Of a stretch of DNA of 64,000 bases, positions 35,583 through 46,077 are shown piece after piece (the first letter of the stretch is position 1; each line of letters begins with the position of its first letter). The translations under genes were made by a program, and so were the position numbers. The DNA comes from Pseudomonas sp. NC02 (lineage in GTDB: Bacteria; Pseudomonadota; Gammaproteobacteria; Pseudomonadales; Pseudomonadaceae). The DNA lies in assembly GCF_002874965.1 (NCBI RefSeq), contig NZ_CP025624.1, positions 3,348,001 to 3,412,000 of the forward strand, given 5' to 3'. The notes beneath the pieces are model-generated. The model was not told where the DNA came from, ran no database searches, and was given only the letters and a program-made list of their open reading frames with translations.

Positions 35583-38500
35583 CTACCAATGATAACCAAG
35601 CCCCAACGTAAGTCCGAAATCTCCCTGCGCGGTGCCCGCACCTGTCGCGCGATAGGTCCACTTCCCACCCCTGGAGCGCGCCGTCAACCCGATGGCCAAA
35701 GCGGGCTCACCCTCGTACACAGCCGTTGCCATTGCCACCATCGACTTGCCCGGCGAGGACGCAACCGGTAACCCGGCGGTGGCCATCACCGCCGCAATAC
35801 CGGCGTACACGTCCTGCCGCAGGCTGCCGACGCGGCGGTCGGTATAGTCGTTGGCCTCCGTTAGCGACCGATTGGCGGCTTGGTTCGAAAGCCGAGTTGC
35901 CTGGCGGAAATTGACAGCGTCCGTGCCTTGCACAGCCTCGGCTGCATGGCTGATCTGACGCTCGGCGCCATACGCACCGACTGCCACGCTACTGGCACGT
36001 GTGGCTTGGGACCCCGCCCCCAGCGCCACGCTATTTTTCGCGTTGGCGCCTGCTTGCGAACCCAGCGCAGTACTCTGTTTCGCCTGAGCAGTGGCACCAG
36101 CACCGGTGGCGACACTGCGCTCGCCTTCGGCCTGAGTCTGCACCCCGATCGCAACCGATTGGCTATCCGGACGCGTGGATACGTTGTCGCCGGCTTCGCT
36201 CGCATCCACGGCAATGCCGGAAGACTGCTGGCCCAATTGCCTGGCCTGCTGATTCACTGCCTCCAGTTGGCGCCCGTTGACGGCGTCGAGGCTGGTGGAA
36301 CTGACCTCGCCGTCATCAACGCCACCCACCGTGCGCGAGCCTTGGCTGCCACTGATGTCGACCTGGGCCCCATCAGCAATGCCGGCCAACTGTATGTCAC
36401 GACTGACCGGATCCTGGCGGACATGCCCCACCTCACCGCTGTCCATTTGTTTGCGCAGTGTCTCGGCTTGCGCATTGATGGCATTCGATTGGTCGTCGGT
36501 AGCCACCATACGGTCATCGAGTAGACCGAATGCCTGCCCGATGGAGTCGACCTTGATCAACTGAGCCTCGGCACCGTTCTGGCCAGACTGCGTCACTGCA
36601 TAGGTGGAAGGGCTCGTCGAACCGTCGGCGTTCACGTTCGCGCCGCCGCCCATGGCGGTAGCCAGGAACTGGTCATGTGCTTTAGCGGAGACCTGGATGT
36701 GCCCGAGAACCGTTTCGCCTTGGGCGATACCTTGCAGCCTGGCGGCTGACTGGTCCGCGACCTGGCCGGCAAGAGTTGCACTGGCGTGCGCTGCGCTGGC
36801 GCCATCACGGGCAGTAGCAGCAGCGGATTGTGCGGCCTCGGCACTGCCCCTGGCCGCCTCCGCGCGGCTCTGTGCAATGGCAGCGACGCCTGTCGCACCG
36901 ACGGCTACGCTTTGCGCCTGGTCAGCCATGGTTTTCCCAGCCAGGGCAACACCCTGAGCTGCCACCGCCGCGCGATCAACGTCATCCAACTGACCCTTGT
37001 TCACCGCATCAGCCTGTGCGCTACCGGAAGCCAACCGGGCGATGCGGGCCGGCTCGCTGGCTGAACCGCGGCCTGCGTTGTAGACCCCGTCGATACCACT
37101 CCACTGCAACGTGTCATCGCGCAGGCCCTGGATGTTATCCACCAGCGCGTCCAGCTCAGTGGCCTGGGTACGCACGGCATCGTTGAGCGTGGAGAGATTG
37201 CCCGCCACCGCGTGCAGCGCCTCACCTGCATTGTCGTGGCTGGTTGCAGGCTGAGCACTGCCAGCGGCTGCGATCAGGGGGATGTTATAGCCAGGTGCCG
37301 TAGGCTGGCCTTCAGCGTCCACGGTAGCGCCACCTCCGAGCAGCCGAGTGATGGTCTCGCGACCCACGCCCGCAGCGGCTTTTACCGCCGAGTCCAGGCG
37401 CTCTACCACCGTTTGCCCGCCGTCCAGGCCGCCGAGCTGAATCGCAGCCACATCAGCGGTGGACCGGGCGGCGTTGGCAGTGCCCTGGGCATTATCGGCC
37501 GTTCGCTGAGCGACCGACGCGACGCTTAACGCCGTGCCGGCTGTCGTTTGTGCTGCAGCGGCTCGATGACTTGCCTGCGTCGCTACGCCTTGCGCCTGGT
37601 CGGCGTCGGACTGCGCTACGACGGCGACACTCATCGCATCGATGCTGGCGCTGTTCGCTTGCTGTGCTGTGGTGTGGGCCGTGTCGGCCGAACGCTGTGC
37701 CGTGTTTGCCGCATCCAGAGACGCATTGGCGCGGCTCTGGGCAGTCAGGGCCTTCTGATTGACCTGCGAGGCGCTCAGCAACGCATGGTCGGCGGCGCTC
37801 TGCGCGGTCTGCGCAGCCGTCTGAGCGGTGGATGCCGCACCCAACGCAGCTTCAGCGTTGGCTTGAGTCTCCAGCACGGCATGCTGTGTGCCGGACGCCG
37901 CGTCGGAAGCGGTGTCGGCACGGCTTTGAGCCGCCTGCGCAGAAGCATGCGCGACGGTGGCGAGGCTCAGCGCCCGGCTGGCGGTAGTGTCGGCAGCGCT
38001 GGCTGCTTCTCGTGCTGTCGACGCGACGCCCAATGCGGTATCGGCGCTGTTGCGTGCGGCCATGGCAGTGATATTCGCACTGGCAGCCGAGCCCTGCGCA
38101 GCGCCTGCAGTGTTTTGCGCGGCATCCGCAGACCGCTGCGCCTGCAAGGCTGAAGACAACGCGAGGTCGGCAGTGCCTTGGGCCCCGTCGGTGATGGCCT
38201 GAGCGTTTTCCAGCGCACCCAACGCGCTGTCTGCACCACGCTGGGCGACATCGGCCAGGTCTTGAGCAGAAGCGGCGGTTTCGTGAGCGTTTTTTGCGGT
38301 CCCTTGGGCATTCTGCGCATCGGTTTGCGCTGTGACGGCCGCTGCACCTGCCGTGTCAGCTGTTTGCCGGGCGGTGGCTGCCGTTGTCTGGGCGGCGGTC
38401 GCCGCGTTCAGTGCGGCGTTGGCTGAAACCTGCGCCGAGTCGACCGCACTGAGTGCGCCCGCAGCCGTGTCCTGAGCTCTGTCAGCCATGTCCTTGGCGA

Positions 38501-40727
38501 CCTTACCGGCAGCCTGGGCGGTCGACGCGAGCCCCGCAGCCCGATCGGCGATTTCACGAGCGGTAGCCGCTGCATCCTGTACCGCGTTCGCCGCGTTCAG
38601 GGTCTGGCCGGCAGTGGCTTGCGCGGTTTCAGCGGCCACGTCGGCCTCCCTGCCCACAAGCAAGGCCGCATCCGCAGCGCGCTGTGCACCATCGGCCCTC
38701 TCCTGTGCACTTGAAGCCGCAGTGGCAGCCTGGTCCGTCCGGTCTTGTGCATCCGCTACAGCAGCCTGCGCCGAAGTGACCGCATCCGAGACGGCATCAG
38801 CCGAGCGCAGGGCAGCTGTCGCGGCAGTTGCAGCCTTGTCCACGACATCTCCCACTTCCTTGACACGGGTTTGCGCCGCGCTGGCCAGAGCCTGCGCCGT
38901 CGTAGCGCTGGCGTGTGCCTGCGTGGCGGCGCCTTGGGCGGTCTGGGCCGAATGCTGAGCGCTTGCGGCAGCAACGTCGGCACGCTCAGCTACCGCTTGC
39001 GCGTTGGCGGCGGTCGTACCGGCCTTGCTGGCGGCGCTTGCCGCCGCGCTGGCGCTGCCCTGGGCTTGATTGGCGGCGGCAAGGGCACCCGCTGCCTCCT
39101 GGGAGGCATTGTTGGCCTGTGCCAACGATGAGTCGGCGGCATCCTTTGCCGCCAACGACACCTGATGAGCCTTGTCCACAGCAGCAGTGGCGGTGCCGGC
39201 CGCCTGTTGTGCACGCAAGGCACTGCTTTCAACGCTGTCCAACTGACCTTTGTTGACAGCATCCGTTACCGCCACGCCGGCAGCCATATTGATAATCGAC
39301 GTGGGCACGCCAGCGTCCCTGTCGGCGTCATACGCACCCGTCTGGGGGTTCCAGTAGAACCTCCTGGTCGCCCTCAACACCTGGGATTTTTCCGAGATAT
39401 CCATGACGGAATCGAACACTTCACCCATGCGGTCATCAGTGACGTTGTGCGCTTTGTCCAAGGCCGACAGAGCCCCCAGCAGCGTGGTGGGCGACGGTGT
39501 TTCCGGGGCAAGGCTGGTCAGTACAAGTGGTATCGGTACTATCCGATTGCCCTGGGCGAGCGGGCCGGTTCCCAAGGCCTGTGCCATCGATTCACCGGCC
39601 GTGGTCTCACGTGTTCCAAGACGGCGGATCGCCTCATATCCCGAGAACAACTGGGCACCGTTAATGGCATCGGTACTTGTGGCGTTCACCGCCCCTGGAG
39701 CTACAAAAATCCATTGGCGCAATCGCGCCGCACTGCCGCCGCTGACCGTGCCGACCGCGCTGTTGCGCTCGAAGGAGTAGACGCGTCCATTGAGGGTCAC
39801 GGGCGTAACTTCGCGCAGATCGTCAGTGGCCGAGAAGCTGCCGAGCGCGACACTCGCCCTCTGGGGGGCCTGGGCGCTGTAACCAAGTGCCAGGCTTTCC
39901 AAGTTCGATGCGCTCGCGTTCCTGCCGATCGCTACCGAGTTGTCCCCTCGTGATACTGCGAATCGCCCGCCGGCGAACGAACTCGCACCGCCCGCCTGCG
40001 CGCTCGCGCCGAGTGTAGTGGCATACTCACCTGAAGCAGTGGATGCCGAACCGAATGCAGTACTGAATGTATTGGAGGCCGTAGCGGTATTCCCGAACGA
40101 CAGTGCATAGGGGTTCCGGGCCCTGGCGGTAAGACCTAAGGCCATGGTCCAGGCGGCTGTACTCTGGGCACCGCGGCCGAAGGCAAAGCCGTTATCAGTG
40201 GCAAGCGGGGCGCCAACCTCAATGCCGGAATGGCCAATCGCGATGCTGCCGTTGACACCTCCCAACATCAGCCGCCCACCGTTGATATACAGCTCCCCGC
40301 CCAAGGAAAGCGAGGTTGCACCAACACCCGGTGTTCCTAACGGCCGATAGAACATCACGCTCTCGGTTTGGCCATCCTTGGCGTTCGAGTCACACTGCCC
40401 CGACTGACCATCCTTGAAATTCAAGTTTTCGTTCAAATAGGCTCTGTCGGCCCCGGTGCCTGCAGTATAAGTATTTTGGGGGTCATTGAGACTGACGCAT
40501 TCGCCGCTGTCATTCGCATTGATGTGTACACCGTTGCCTGCACGGGCATCAGACACGCCCAGCAGCGCCGAAACCCCGGTAAGGGTCAGCAGGCCGAGAG
40601 TCGGCCAACCGGGTGATGTGACCGCAAACTCGGGGCAGTAGAAGCCGCGAATGAGGGAGCGAAGTGAGTTGAGAGGAACAGCATGCGGACAAGCGACCTG
40701 CGAATCGAAACGCAATGTGACTTTCAC
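35583..40727 (-). CDS. Giant trimeric autotransporter adhesin (YadA-like), copy 1
   Basis: 1714 residues from GTG 40727 (CAGGTAAG upstream). An extended N-terminus of about 64 residues includes a signal peptide ending DARA. A head of YadA-like left-handed repeats follows (ALGLTARARNPYALSFGN, AIGRNASASNLESLALG) with neck motifs (DAINGAQLFSGYEAI, AVTDAVNKGQLDSV). Residues about 500-1095 are some 28 copies of a 21-residue alanine-rich heptad repeat (AQxxADxALxxAxxAQxxAxx), a predicted trimeric coiled coil. A second head/neck region precedes the C-terminal YadA anchor ending LTLGLGYHW. It should mediate adhesion or aggregation. It is a close paralogue of the next gene, and an RcsB-box-like site lies 150 bases upstream. 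Confidence 0.93.
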   Translation of the reverse strand: MKVTLRFDSQVACPHAVPLNSLRSLIRGFYCPEFAVTSPGWPTLGLLTLTGVSALLGVSDARAGNGVHINANDSGECVSLNDPQNTYTAGTGADRAYLNENLNFKDGQSGQCDSNAKDGQTESVMFYRPLGTPGVGATSLSLGGELYINGGRLMLGGVNGSIAIGHSGIEVGAPLATDNGFAFGRGAQSTAAWTMALGLTARARNPYALSFGNTATASNTFSTAFGSASTASGEYATTLGASAQAGGASSFAGGRFAVSRGDNSVAIGRNASASNLESLALGYSAQAPQRASVALGSFSATDDLREVTPVTLNGRVYSFERNSAVGTVSGGSAARLRQWIFVAPGAVNATSTDAINGAQLFSGYEAIRRLGTRETTAGESMAQALGTGPLAQGNRIVPIPLVLTSLAPETPSPTTLLGALSALDKAHNVTDDRMGEVFDSVMDISEKSQVLRATRRFYWNPQTGAYDADRDAGVPTSIINMAAGVAVTDAVNKGQLDSVESSALRAQQAAGTATAAVDKAHQVSLAAKDAADSSLAQANNASQEAAGALAAANQAQGSASAAASAASKAGTTAANAQAVAERADVAAASAQHSAQTAQGAATQAHASATTAQALASAAQTRVKEVGDVVDKAATAATAALRSADAVSDAVTSAQAAVADAQDRTDQAATAASSAQERADGAQRAADAALLVGREADVAAETAQATAGQTLNAANAVQDAAATAREIADRAAGLASTAQAAGKVAKDMADRAQDTAAGALSAVDSAQVSANAALNAATAAQTTAATARQTADTAGAAAVTAQTDAQNAQGTAKNAHETAASAQDLADVAQRGADSALGALENAQAITDGAQGTADLALSSALQAQRSADAAQNTAGAAQGSAASANITAMAARNSADTALGVASTAREAASAADTTASRALSLATVAHASAQAAQSRADTASDAASGTQHAVLETQANAEAALGAASTAQTAAQTAQSAADHALLSASQVNQKALTAQSRANASLDAANTAQRSADTAHTTAQQANSASIDAMSVAVVAQSDADQAQGVATQASHRAAAAQTTAGTALSVASVAQRTADNAQGTANAARSTADVAAIQLGGLDGGQTVVERLDSAVKAAAGVGRETITRLLGGGATVDAEGQPTAPGYNIPLIAAAGSAQPATSHDNAGEALHAVAGNLSTLNDAVRTQATELDALVDNIQGLRDDTLQWSGIDGVYNAGRGSASEPARIARLASGSAQADAVNKGQLDDVDRAAVAAQGVALAGKTMADQAQSVAVGATGVAAIAQSRAEAARGSAEAAQSAAATARDGASAAHASATLAGQVADQSAARLQGIAQGETVLGHIQVSAKAHDQFLATAMGGGANVNADGSTSPSTYAVTQSGQNGAEAQLIKVDSIGQAFGLLDDRMVATDDQSNAINAQAETLRKQMDSGEVGHVRQDPVSRDIQLAGIADGAQVDISGSQGSRTVGGVDDGEVSSTSLDAVNGRQLEAVNQQARQLGQQSSGIAVDASEAGDNVSTRPDSQSVAIGVQTQAEGERSVATGAGATAQAKQSTALGSQAGANAKNSVALGAGSQATRASSVAVGAYGAERQISHAAEAVQGTDAVNFRQATRLSNQAANRSLTEANDYTDRRVGSLRQDVYAGIAAVMATAGLPVASSPGKSMVAMATAVYEGEPALAIGLTARSRGGKWTYRATGAGTAQGDFGLTLGLGYHW
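37440..39225 (-). repeat. Block of about 28 tandem 63-bp repeats inside adhesin 1
   Basis: Same 21-residue unit as in adhesin 2 but more diverged, for example AQSRADTASDAASGTQHAV. Both blocks occupy residues about 500-1095 of their proteins, flanked by identical neck types (NKGQL...VES before, GLDGGQTVVERLD after). Confidence 0.8.
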
Positions 40728-40877
40728 GATGACTTACCTGAGACATTGACGGATGCGTCGAACCGAAACAAGGCACCACGGCAATCCGATGGCTGAGACG
40801 GGTTCCACGAGTGGTAGCCGCTACGACAGCGGGCAATGATTACTGAGGGTTATTGTGGACAGTGAGGCTGGTGGAGA

Positions 40878-40897
40878 ACATCGGACTGCTCCTAAAT
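40878..40897 (-). promoter_or_regulatory. RcsB-box-like element before adhesin 1
   Basis: Minus strand ATTTAGGAGCAGTCCGATGT. Eighteen of twenty bases match the element before adhesin 2, in the same orientation relative to its gene, 150 bases before the start codon. Confidence 0.65.
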
Positions 40898-40930
40898 CGG
40901 CAGGGAGGGTCAGACCCTCGACCTGCCGAT
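40896..40930 (-). terminator. Terminator-like hairpin after adhesin 2
   Basis: ATCGGCAGG...CCTGCCGAT, 9-bp outer stem, enclosing GAGGGTC-A-GACCCTC. It lies nine bases after the stop of adhesin 2 and directly abuts the regulatory element of adhesin 1, so the two adhesin genes have separate transcripts. Confidence 0.7.
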
Positions 40931-40938
40931 ATCAGGAC

Positions 40939-43900
40939 CTACCATTCGTAACCCACGCCAACCGCCAGCCCGACACTTCCTTGGGCACTGCCCGAACCAT
41001 TGGCCTTGTACGCCCAACGACCATCCTCGGTGCGCCCCGAGAGGCCGACGGCCAAGGCTGATTGCCCCTCGTAGACCGACGTTCCCATGGCCACCATGCT
41101 CCTGCCCGGTGTCGACGCCACAGGTAAGGCTGCCATGGCCATCGCTGACGCGATGCCGGCGTAGGCATCCTGACGCACTGCACTGATCTGGCTGTCGGTA
41201 TAGGCATTGGCCTGTCGTAGGGTACGGTCAGCGGCCTGGTTGGAGATCTGCGTGGCCTGGCCGAGATTGACGACATCGGTCGCCTCGCTGGCGGCTGCTA
41301 CGTTGGTGATTTGCCGCTCCGCACCCGGCGCACCCACTGAGACGGTATTCGCCCGCTGGGCCTGGGAGCCGGCGCCAAGCGCGACGCTGCTCGGCGCATC
41401 GGCCTTGGCACCAGCCCCCAGTGCAGTGCTGCGAGGCGCTTGGGCCACAGCACCTGCCCCCACCGCAACGCTGCGCTCACTGCCGGCCTGGGCGTTGGCC
41501 CCGATAGCCACGGCCTTGCTACCCGGCGACACCGTTGCCTTTTCATTGCCTTGGGTGTCAACGGCGATGCCGGAGGCTCGTTGCATCAACTGCTTGACCT
41601 GCCGGTCGACGGCGTGGAGTTGTCGGCCATTGACGACATCGGTGCTGTCGACGCTCAAGGCACCCTCCTTCACACCCGTCAGAACACGAGGTCCCTGCGT
41701 ACCCGTGAGATCGACACGAACGCCGTCAGTGTCCCGCGCCACCTGGATGTTCCGGTTGAGGGAGTCCTGGCGAACCAGGCCGACCTGTCCGTTGTTCACC
41801 TGCTCGCGCAAGCTGGCCATGTTCGCTGTGGCCTTGTCGGCCTTGCCGTTGACTGCATTCAGCGACGCGTCGAGTGTTTCGATAGCCTGCCCGACGTTGC
41901 CGGCCTGGACCTGGCCAACGGGGCCACCCTCAGAGTCGATCCGGGTCACAGCGTAGGCCGGTGCTTTCAACGAACCATCCGCGTTGACGGCAGCGCCACC
42001 GCCCAGCGCATCAGCCAATGCCTGTCGGCCTGCGTGGTTCGCTGACTGTATGCGATCAAGCACGGTTTCACCCTCCTCCAGCCCCTGCAATTGTGCTGCT
42101 GCGCGCTCCGCCACCTGGCCAACCTGACTAGCGAAAGTGTGAGCAGCGTTTGCGGCCTCACGTGCGTCAGCAGCAGTGCCGCCAGCGGTATCGGCAGCAT
42201 ATTGCGCGGCATCAGCGGCGGTCTGGGCGAAGGCAGCAGCATCCATCGCGCCATCCGCCGTCCCCTGGGCCCGAACCGCTGCCGCCCGGGCTGCGTCAGC
42301 GGCGCTGCCGGCCTGCGATGCGGTGGTCGCGACGGTATCGAGTTGCCCCTTGTTGACGGCATCGCTTGGTGCAACACCGGCCGCCAGGTTACCGATGCGT
42401 GCCGGCTCATTGCGATCCGCGCCACGACCCGCGGTATAAGCGCCGCTGGCCTCGTCCCACACAACGCTATCGTCACGCAGGGCCCGGACGCCCTCACCCA
42501 ACGCGCCGAGTGCTGCGCCCTGGCGGTTCACGGCGGCGTTGACCGTGCCGACATTGTGGTCCAAAGCCGTTAGGGCAGCGCCCACGTTGTCATGGAGTTG
42601 AGGAGCGGGCTGGATGCTGCCATCGGCATTGATCTGATTGATGGCATAGGCCGGCGCCGTCGGCTGGCCATCGCTACCCACGATGGAACCTCCTCCCAGA
42701 GCCTTCGCAACGAACTCACTGGCTACACCTGCGGCGCTTCGGATAGCCGCGTCAATGCGCTGGACAACCGTCTGGCCGTCGTCTAGGCCCTTGAGCTGGC
42801 CGGTGGCGATATCGGCGGTGGCCTTGGCCGCATCAGCGGTGTGTTGGGCGGCGACCGCCCCTTTCTGGGCATTGCTTGCGGCGTCCAAAGCGTTGTCGGC
42901 GCTGGCCTGTGACGTTGTCGCGGCCTGCAGAGCATCGTTTGCCGAGCGACCAGCGGCGTCCGCCGTGCTCTGGGCCTTGTCCGCCACATTGCGTGCAGAC
43001 GTGGCCGAAGCCAGGGCGGTATCGGCGGAGCTCTGCGCGGTTTCAGCGGTTTTCTGCGCGCCGGAAGCCGAGCTCAATGCCGTGTCAGCCGTGCCTTGGG
43101 CAGCATCTGCGGCGTGCTGTGCCCGGGCCGCCGAAGCCAATGCGCCGTCAGCGGTACCCTGGGCGTTACCGGCCGCGCTTTGAGCGCTGGCTGCAGCGAT
43201 CAGCGCTTCATCGGCCGTGCCTTGGGCCTTCTCGACCGCCTGATGCGCCGTGGAGGCCGTGCTCAGTGCCTGGTCTGCGGTGGATTTGGCGGCGTCGGCC
43301 GTGCGCTGTGCCGTGGAGGCAGCACCAAGGGCGGTATCCGCCGTGCCTTGCGCGGCATTTGCGGCCTGTTGTGCACCAGCCGCCGAACTGACGGCGGCAT
43401 CCGCGCGATCCTGAGCCGATTGAGCGGCAGTCTGCGCCCCTGTCGCCGTTGCCAATGCCGAATCCGCCACGCTTTGGGCCGCGTTGGCGGATTGCCCGGC
43501 ACCCTCGGAGGCGCTGAGCGCCTGATTGGCTGTAAGCTGCGCGGCATCGGCGCTTTTCTGCACCACGGCGGCCTTGTCCAGCGCCGTATTAGCGGTGCCT
43601 TGGGCCACGTCGGCAGCCTTGTGAGAGCTGGCGGCTGCAGCCAAGGCGGCATCGGCGGAGCCCTGGGCGGCCGTAGCGGTTTCGCCGGCCCGAACAGCCG
43701 TGTCCAACGCCTTATCGGCAGAGCCCTGCGCAGCATTCGCGGCTTGTTGGGCGCTGGAGGCCGTGATCAGCGCGGTATCGGCAGTGCCTTGGGCTGTCGC
43801 GGCGCTTTTTTGCGCTTCAGACGCCGTACTCAGTGCTGTGGTGGCTGCCCCTTGTGCGGCTTCGGCCGTCTTCTGGGCAGTGGCTGCCGAGCCCAGGGCC

Positions 43901-46077
43901 GTGTTGGCGACACCCTGTGCGGTTTCGGCCGTCTGTTGTGCAGTCGCAACGGCCCCTTGCGCCCGTTCGGCGATTCCCCGGGCGGATTCGGCAGTTTTTT
44001 GGGCGTCAGTTGCGGAGTCCAGCGCGGTACTGGCCGTCCCTTGCGCCACACCTGCGCTCTTTTCGGCGCTGTCGGCCTTGGCCAAAGCGGCATCGGCAGC
44101 AGCTCGCACATCGTCCGCAGTCTTACGGGCATCATCTGCGCCGGCCAACGCCGAGCTCGCCTTGCCTTCTGCGGTCTCTGCAGTTCGCTGCGCCGTCGTT
44201 GCAGAATTCGCCGCCACGTCCGCAGCCGCCTGTGCGGCCTGAGCCAGTTGCTGCGCGCCGCTTGCCGACCCCAGTGCCGAGCTGGCGGTGGCTTGGGCAG
44301 CATCAGCTGTCGCCTGCGCGGTTGATGCCACCCCCATCGCGGCAGTGGCAGAACCTTGCGCGGCTTCTGCAGCTTTCTGTGCGGTTTCGGCCGAGCTAGA
44401 GGCGTCCTTGGCGGTGCTCTGCGCACTATCTGCCGTTGCCCGTGCTCCCGCCGCCGTTTGGAGGGCTGCGTCGGCACCCTCTTGCGCCGCGCTTGCCGTT
44501 TTGCGGGCATCGTCAGCGGTGGCCATCGCTGCGTTGGCACCGGACAGCGCGCTGGCAGCAAGGCTGTTCGCGTTATTGGCCATACTTTCCACTGCGTTCA
44601 ACTGGCCCTTGTTCACCGCGTCGGTAGCAGCCACACCTGCGGCTACATTGGCAATTCGGCTCTCAGGGCGGGCGTCTTCGCTGGCCGTGTAGGCCTGCTG
44701 GTCCTCGCTCCATCGCAGGTATTTCTCAGCCATCGCCAAACGAACTTGCCCTGCCGTTGCGTTGGCCAGTTGATCAACATCATTCAAGGCTTCCTGCGTA
44801 CCTTTATGGGCCTGATCCAGGGCCTTGATCGCCCCCACCACCGATGTGGGCTGTGCCACGCCAGTACCCAGGCTGGTCAGGGAAAAGGCCGGCAGCACCA
44901 CCTTGCCGTCCTTGACCGCAGTACCCTCACCGAGGGCATCCGCCACCGACTGAGTGGCCGCCAACTCCCGATCCCCGAGCTTCTGGATCGCATCGTAGGC
45001 AACGAATAACTGGGCGCCATTGACGCCATCGGTGCTGGTGTTGCTTACCGCTCCGGGGGCCATGTTGATCAGTTGGCGAGTCTGGCTGGCATTACCCAGG
45101 CTGACCACGCCCATGGCCGACGTACTATCGACACTGTATGCAGTGCCATTGATCGTCACCGGCGCAACCGCCTTCAGGTTTTGCGTCGTTGAGCCACTGC
45201 CCAGTGCAACGCCGTAATTGTGTTGCGCGCTGGCCTTGTTGCCCAAGGCAACCCCTTCATTACTGCTGGCCGTCACGCTGGCCTCAGAGCCCACCGCAAC
45301 GCTGTGGGTGCCGTCAGCCCTGGCGTCGCGACTCGCGGCAAAAGCCCCGCCGCCACTGGCCGATGCACCGGCGCCCACAGCCGTGGCCCGTTCTCCCGCC
45401 GCCGTCGTATTTGCGCCGATAGCCGTGGCGTACTGATTCGAGGCCTGGGCGTTATAACCAAATGCGTGGGCATAGTCAGCCAGGGACTTGGCCTGGAACC
45501 CCGCCGCCATGCCCCAGCGGCCGAGGCCTTGGGCCCCATGACCAATGGCAGCCCCGTCGGCGTTGGCTTGAGTGCTCTCGTTACCAATCGCCATATTGCC
45601 GCCGGGCTGCCCGAGGATAACCCGGCCGCTGTTGACGAACAGTTCGCCACCCAGGGTCAGAGAGGTCGCCCCTACGCCAGAAACGCCCCCTGGACGGTAA
45701 AACAGTACCGAATCGGTCTGCGAACCTTTAGTCGCGGAATTGCACTTGCCCCCGGCCTGATCCTTGAAGATCAGGTTTTGCGCAAGATACGTCGCGGCAT
45801 TGCCATCGTTGTTCTGCGGGTCATTCAAACTTACGCACTGGCCGTCCGCATTCGCGTTGATGTGCACACCATTGCCGGCATGGGCAGTTGCACTCAGCAA
45901 TGCCGTTATGCCGGTCAGGGTCATCACCCCCCATATCGCCCAATCCAGTTGACGGTGTCGGGACTGACAAGCATCAGGCGCATGACAATAACGCATGCGA
46001 ACCCCGTGGCGAATTGGATTAAGCGGGGCTGATCGCAGGAACGCAAACGGCAAGACTGAACGCGACGTGACTTTCAC
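40939..46077 (-). CDS. Giant trimeric autotransporter adhesin (YadA-like), copy 2
   Basis: 1712 residues from GTG 46077 (AGGGTGAG upstream). Same plan as copy 1: long signal region ending ATAHA; YadA head repeats (AIGANTTAAGERATAVGAG, VALGNKASAQHNYGVALGS); necks (STDGVNGAQLFVAYDAI); about 28 tandem 21-residue alanine-rich repeats at residues about 500-1095 (AQGTADTALGSAATAQKTAEA type); second neck/head block (VAIGANAQAGSERSVAVG...EATDVVNLGQATQIS); anchor ending VGLAVGVGYEW. Tandem duplication has produced two equal-length adhesins. The repeats lack internal stops or frameshifts, so the gene is under selection. An RcsB-box-like site is 174 bases upstream, shared with the divergent EAL gene's promoter region. 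Confidence 0.94.
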   Translation of the reverse strand: MKVTSRSVLPFAFLRSAPLNPIRHGVRMRYCHAPDACQSRHRQLDWAIWGVMTLTGITALLSATAHAGNGVHINANADGQCVSLNDPQNNDGNAATYLAQNLIFKDQAGGKCNSATKGSQTDSVLFYRPGGVSGVGATSLTLGGELFVNSGRVILGQPGGNMAIGNESTQANADGAAIGHGAQGLGRWGMAAGFQAKSLADYAHAFGYNAQASNQYATAIGANTTAAGERATAVGAGASASGGGAFAASRDARADGTHSVAVGSEASVTASSNEGVALGNKASAQHNYGVALGSGSTTQNLKAVAPVTINGTAYSVDSTSAMGVVSLGNASQTRQLINMAPGAVSNTSTDGVNGAQLFVAYDAIQKLGDRELAATQSVADALGEGTAVKDGKVVLPAFSLTSLGTGVAQPTSVVGAIKALDQAHKGTQEALNDVDQLANATAGQVRLAMAEKYLRWSEDQQAYTASEDARPESRIANVAAGVAATDAVNKGQLNAVESMANNANSLAASALSGANAAMATADDARKTASAAQEGADAALQTAAGARATADSAQSTAKDASSSAETAQKAAEAAQGSATAAMGVASTAQATADAAQATASSALGSASGAQQLAQAAQAAADVAANSATTAQRTAETAEGKASSALAGADDARKTADDVRAAADAALAKADSAEKSAGVAQGTASTALDSATDAQKTAESARGIAERAQGAVATAQQTAETAQGVANTALGSAATAQKTAEAAQGAATTALSTASEAQKSAATAQGTADTALITASSAQQAANAAQGSADKALDTAVRAGETATAAQGSADAALAAAASSHKAADVAQGTANTALDKAAVVQKSADAAQLTANQALSASEGAGQSANAAQSVADSALATATGAQTAAQSAQDRADAAVSSAAGAQQAANAAQGTADTALGAASTAQRTADAAKSTADQALSTASTAHQAVEKAQGTADEALIAAASAQSAAGNAQGTADGALASAARAQHAADAAQGTADTALSSASGAQKTAETAQSSADTALASATSARNVADKAQSTADAAGRSANDALQAATTSQASADNALDAASNAQKGAVAAQHTADAAKATADIATGQLKGLDDGQTVVQRIDAAIRSAAGVASEFVAKALGGGSIVGSDGQPTAPAYAINQINADGSIQPAPQLHDNVGAALTALDHNVGTVNAAVNRQGAALGALGEGVRALRDDSVVWDEASGAYTAGRGADRNEPARIGNLAAGVAPSDAVNKGQLDTVATTASQAGSAADAARAAAVRAQGTADGAMDAAAFAQTAADAAQYAADTAGGTAADAREAANAAHTFASQVGQVAERAAAQLQGLEEGETVLDRIQSANHAGRQALADALGGGAAVNADGSLKAPAYAVTRIDSEGGPVGQVQAGNVGQAIETLDASLNAVNGKADKATANMASLREQVNNGQVGLVRQDSLNRNIQVARDTDGVRVDLTGTQGPRVLTGVKEGALSVDSTDVVNGRQLHAVDRQVKQLMQRASGIAVDTQGNEKATVSPGSKAVAIGANAQAGSERSVAVGAGAVAQAPRSTALGAGAKADAPSSVALGAGSQAQRANTVSVGAPGAERQITNVAAASEATDVVNLGQATQISNQAADRTLRQANAYTDSQISAVRQDAYAGIASAMAMAALPVASTPGRSMVAMGTSVYEGQSALAVGLSGRTEDGRWAYKANGSGSAQGSVGLAVGVGYEW
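42795..44575 (-). repeat. Block of about 28 tandem 63-bp repeats inside adhesin 2
   Basis: The DNA encodes repeated units of three heptads (AQGTADTALxxAxxAQxxAxx), one per 63 bases. A paralogous block of nearly the same length lies in adhesin 1 at about 37440-39225. Such blocks expand and contract by recombination. Confidence 0.85.

Noticed and set aside
37440..44575. Regular short repeats that could suggest a CRISPR array or minisatellite
   Set aside because: The 63-bp period encodes heptad-based protein repeats in frame, with no conserved repeat/unique spacer alternation.
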